Positions 4,269-5,924 of a stretch of 5,924 bases of DNA are shown here, one piece after another; position 1 is the first letter of the stretch; each line of letters begins with the position of its first letter. A program made the position numbers and the translations under genes. The stretch is from Oscillospiraceae bacterium (GTDB taxonomy: Bacteria > Bacillota_A > Clostridia > Oscillospirales > Oscillospiraceae), in contig JAFYLN010000147.1 in assembly GCA_017537045.1 (NCBI GenBank), forward strand, positions 1-5,924, in the 5' to 3' direction. The notes below the pieces were generated by a model. The model saw only the letters and a list, made by a program, of their open reading frames with translations, made no database searches and was not told the DNA's origin.

Positions 4269-4296
4269 TTGAATTTACGAACACTTGTGCTATAAT
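4269..4296 (+). promoter_or_regulatory. Strong promoter of the VOC/epimerase pair
   Basis: TTGAAT (4269-4274), a 16-bp spacer and a perfect extended -10 TGcTATAAT (TATAAT at 4291-4296) precede the ATG at 4336 by 39 bases. Confidence 0.8.
4278..4291. promoter_or_regulatory. LexA/SOS-box-like sequence between -35 and -10
   Basis: CGAACACTTGTGCT matches the Gram-positive LexA (DinR) consensus CGAACATATGTTCG at 10 of 14 positions, with a perfect left half CGAAC and a one-base-off right half (GTGC for GTTC). It abuts the -10, where many SOS boxes sit. The match is imperfect, so this is only a candidate. Confidence 0.4.
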
Positions 4297-4335
4297 TGTG
4301 TTATCGAAAATTGAATTTGACGGAGGATACAAAAA

Positions 4336-4761
4336 ATGAGACTTGACGGTTTCGGTTTGTTTGTGGACGATATGCCCACCATGGTTCGGTTTTACCGTGA
4401 TGTTCTGGGATTTGAAATCAAAGAGGGCGAAGATGCAATCAATGTTTACCTGATCAAGGATGGTACCCTCTTTATGCTGTACGAGCGGAAGAATTTTGAG
4501 AAAATGACCAGCCGGAAGTATGAGTATCTGAAAGGCTTAAATGGTCATTTTGAGATTGCGCTGTATGTGGATACCTTCGAGGAAGTGGATGCTCAATATG
4601 AAAACGCAATTGCTAAGGGTGCCCAGTCCGTACTGGAGCCTGTCACGGAGCCTTGGGGTCAGCGAACCTGCTATATCGCAGACCCGGAAGGGAATCTGAT
4701 CGAGATTGGCTCCTTCAATCGTCCCTTTGAGAGAAAAACCGATTTTAATGGTGTGGCATGA
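4336..4761 (+). CDS. Glyoxalase/bleomycin-resistance/dioxygenase (VOC) superfamily protein
   Basis: The 141-residue protein has two beta-alpha-beta-beta-beta modules: GFGLFVDDMPTMVRFYRDVLGFEI...LFMLYE (5-50) and HFEIALYVDTFEEVDAQYENAIAKGA...TCYIADPEGNLIEIGSF (71-127). H71, E123 and E50 sit where VOC proteins place metal ligands, but the usual first ligand position near residue 6 is not His or Glu. It may bind metal incompletely or act as a binding protein, as bleomycin-resistance proteins do. The size fits one VOC chain forming a dimer. GGAGG (4322-4326) lies 9 nt before the ATG, and the stop overlaps the next start in ATGA. The substrate is unknown. Confidence 0.9.
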   Translation: MRLDGFGLFVDDMPTMVRFYRDVLGFEIKEGEDAINVYLIKDGTLFMLYERKNFEKMTSRKYEYLKGLNGHFEIALYVDTFEEVDAQYENAIAKGAQSVLEPVTEPWGQRTCYIADPEGNLIEIGSFNRPFERKTDFNGVA

Positions 4762-5660
4762 TGCGAAGAATCCTTGTAACCGGTGGCACGGTTTTTGTCA
4801 GCCGTTATGTTGCTAATTACTTCGCTCAAAAAGGCGACGATGTGTATGTCCTGAACCGCAATTCCAAGCCACAGCTTCCCAATGTGACTCTGATTGAGGG
4901 TGATCGGAATGATTTGGGTGAGAAGCTGAAAGGCTATGAATTTGACGCAGTGCTGGATATCACTGCATACACCCGGGAACACGTGGAGAACCTTGTCAAT
5001 GCTCTGGGTAAGTTTGGTGATTACATCATGGTTTCCTCTTCCGCTGTTTACCCAGAAACCAATCCCCAGTCTTTTACGGAAGATCAGATCTGCGGCCCCA
5101 ACATCCATTGGGGTGCCTATGGCACCAACAAGTTGGCTGCGGAAGGCTATCTGCGGCAGGCAGTTCCTCATGCCTATATCCTGCGCCCTCCGTATCTGTA
5201 TGGCCCCATGCAGAATGTTTACCGGGAGCCTTTTGTCTTTGAGTGCGCAGAAAGCTCGCGGAAATTCTATATCCCCGGCGATGGCAGCATGAAGATGCAG
5301 TTCTTCCATGTGGAGGATCTGTGCCGCTTTATCGAGATCCTGCTGGATAAGCACCCGAAGGAACGGATCTACAATGTAGGCAACCCCGACGCTATGACCA
5401 TCTCTGAATGGGTCAAGCTCTGCTATGACGCAGTAGGCGCAGATCTGGAAACCGTAAGCGTGGAGGGACACCCCCAGCGAGCCTATTTCTGCTTCCATGA
5501 TTATGACTACTATCTGGATGTGACCAAGCAGATGACTCTCATGTCGGATGTTAAGCCTCTGGCAGAGGGGTTGCGGGAATCCTACGAATTGTTCCAGCAG
5601 CACCGGGAAGGGGTCATGCGTAGACCTTACATGGAGTATATTGATGTCAACCTAAAGTAA
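4758..5660 (+). CDS. NAD-dependent epimerase/dehydratase-like protein (extended SDR)
   Basis: The 300-residue protein starts at ATG 4758 (an adjacent ATG at 4761 is equally possible) and overlaps the VOC stop by four bases. There is no Shine-Dalgarno of its own, so translation probably depends on coupling. It has a Rossmann N-terminus RRILVTGGTVFVSRYVANYF, an acidic beta-turn and the SDR catalytic set: SSS at 93-95 and Y121-G-T-N-K125. RPPYLYGP and the later EDLCRFIEILLDKHPKERIYNVGNP segment are typical of sugar-nucleotide epimerases. The cofactor loop reads GGTVFVS instead of GGTGFIG, as in a known subgroup of clostridial and CSP41-like SDRs, so it is probably a family trait. The substrate, likely a nucleotide sugar or similar, cannot be assigned. 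Confidence 0.9.
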   Translation: MMRRILVTGGTVFVSRYVANYFAQKGDDVYVLNRNSKPQLPNVTLIEGDRNDLGEKLKGYEFDAVLDITAYTREHVENLVNALGKFGDYIMVSSSAVYPETNPQSFTEDQICGPNIHWGAYGTNKLAAEGYLRQAVPHAYILRPPYLYGPMQNVYREPFVFECAESSRKFYIPGDGSMKMQFFHVEDLCRFIEILLDKHPKERIYNVGNPDAMTISEWVKLCYDAVGADLETVSVEGHPQRAYFCFHDYDYYLDVTKQMTLMSDVKPLAEGLRESYELFQQHREGVMRRPYMEYIDVNLK

Positions 5661-5698
5661 ACCTCCGGTTTCCTAAACTCTACCATCCTTCGGTTTAC
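5657..5698. repeat. Inverted repeat GTAAACC / GGTTTAC after the epimerase
   Basis: Perfect 7-bp arms at 5657-5663 and 5692-5698 are separated by 28 bases. No T-run follows, so a terminator is doubtful; the right arm overlaps the -35 of the next promoter (5694-5699). Confidence 0.3.
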
Positions 5699-5722
5699 AT
5701 TTCCTTAGCCGATTGGTATGCT
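5694..5722 (+). promoter_or_regulatory. Promoter of the second XRE gene
   Basis: TTTACA (5694-5699, 5/6), a 17-bp spacer and extended -10 TGgTATGCT (TATGCT at 5717-5722, 4/6) lie 33 bases before the ATG at 5756. Confidence 0.6.
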
Positions 5723-5733
5723 GAAAATACCAA
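5713..5733. promoter_or_regulatory. Operator-like inverted repeat over the -10 of the second XRE gene
   Basis: TTGGTAT (5713-5719), a 7-nt spacer and ATACCAA (5727-5733): perfect arms centred just after the -10, the usual place for XRE autorepression. It is unrelated in sequence to the TTGCGA repeats upstream of the first XRE gene. Confidence 0.5.
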
Positions 5734-5755
5734 ATTTGAAAAGGAGATAACGACT

Positions 5756-5924
5756 ATGGCAAATACATCTATGGGTGAGATCATCAGCACCCTTCGTAAA
5801 AAAGGGCATGACCCAGAAGGATATTGCTGACAAGCTGGGTATTACAGATAAGGCTGTTTCCAAATGGGAGCGTGATGTTGCTTTCCCAGATACTGCAACA
5901 ATTCCTAAGCTGGCTGAGATTCTC
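5756..5924 (+). pseudogene. XRE-family HTH regulator, frameshifted near its start and cut by the window edge
   Basis: ATG 5756 (AAGGAG at 5741-5746, 9 nt upstream) opens MANTSMGEIISTLRKKG, then runs out of frame to a TGA at 5828-5830. From 5808 another frame reads MTQKDIADKLGITDKAVSKWERD and continues open to the window end. Joined, they make a normal XRE N-terminus: S/T-L-R-K-K-G-M-T-Q-K-D-I-A, recognition helix ITDKAVSKWE, then FPDTATIPKLAEIL. The break is one extra base in the AAAAAAGGG run (5798-5806); removing either one A or one G gives the same peptide RKKGMT. It is therefore a sequencing or assembly error, a true pseudogene, or a slippage-controlled gene. The intact promoter, ribosome-binding site and operator favour an error or recent event. 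The rest of the protein is outside the window. Confidence 0.8.

Noticed and set aside
4269..4322. TTGAATTT direct repeat (4269-4276 and 4311-4318) as paired binding sites
   Set aside because: Short AT-rich words, one forming the -35 and the other in the 5' untranslated region; nothing else supports a shared function.
4671..5603. A 310-codon open frame on the minus strand opposite the epimerase
   Set aside because: The plus strand encodes a clear SDR protein with a YxxxK active site across the same bases. The minus-strand translation is rich in His, Ile and Cys, matches no family I know, and is a codon-bias shadow.
5798..5806. Programmed -1 ribosomal frameshift at the A6G3 tract
   Set aside because: Restoring the frame needs +1 (or -2), and the zero-frame codons AAA AAA GGG do not form the X XXY YYZ heptamer that would give the needed shift.
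1..5924. CRISPR arrays, tRNA or rRNA genes, transposase genes or insertion-sequence ends
   Set aside because: No regularly spaced repeats, no cloverleaf or rRNA-like sequence, and no recombinase or transposase motif was seen on either strand.

Overview
The window looks like chromosomal or accessory DNA from a low-to-mid GC Gram-positive anaerobe, most likely a gut Clostridia/Oscillospiraceae-type Bacillota. The reasons are strong AAGGAGG ribosome-binding sites before almost every gene, TTG and GTG starts backed by good Shine-Dalgarno sites, sigma-A-type promoters (several with an extended TGn -10), small XRE regulators with a membrane anchor, and a CD3324-family regulator, a family I know from clostridia. 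The species cannot be named from the sequence.

Layout. (1) 1-333, minus strand: a GNAT acetyltransferase cut by the window edge. It is divergent from (2) 510-875, a small XRE-type repressor with one C-terminal membrane helix. (3) 908-1381: a transcription unit with its own promoter, an eight-codon leader ORF, a leader RNA with competing hairpins, the CD3324-family HTH gene (1081-1344) and a near-perfect terminator (1350-1381). (4) 1400-4241: the main operon. It has a strong promoter, a leader of about 245 nt with a nine-codon ORF, a long-range stem and terminator-like hairpins. A second 20-codon ORF overlaps the TTG start of an RsgA-family GTPase gene (1736-2758), and three GNAT acetyltransferase genes follow with overlaps or very short gaps. 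(5) 4269-5660: a second promoter, overlapped by a LexA/SOS-like box, drives a glyoxalase/bleomycin-resistance-type (VOC) protein gene and a coupled NAD-dependent epimerase/dehydratase-like gene. (6) 5694-5924: promoter, operator-like inverted repeat and 5' part of a second XRE regulator whose frame is broken by one extra base in an AAAAAAGGG tract.

How it may work together (inference). Two consecutive units, CD3324 and the RsgA/GNAT operon, each begin with a short translated leader ORF whose end lies inside a hairpin that has alternatives. This is the design of ribosome-stalling attenuation seen ahead of many ribosome-targeting-antibiotic resistance genes. The downstream cargo is a ribosome-assembly GTPase paralogue, several acetyltransferases, a VOC protein and an epimerase, which would fit a drug- or translation-stress-responsive locus. 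No substrate can be read from the sequence. The leader RNA at 1436-1680 and the element shared by the XRE and CD3324 promoters are the most interesting parts.
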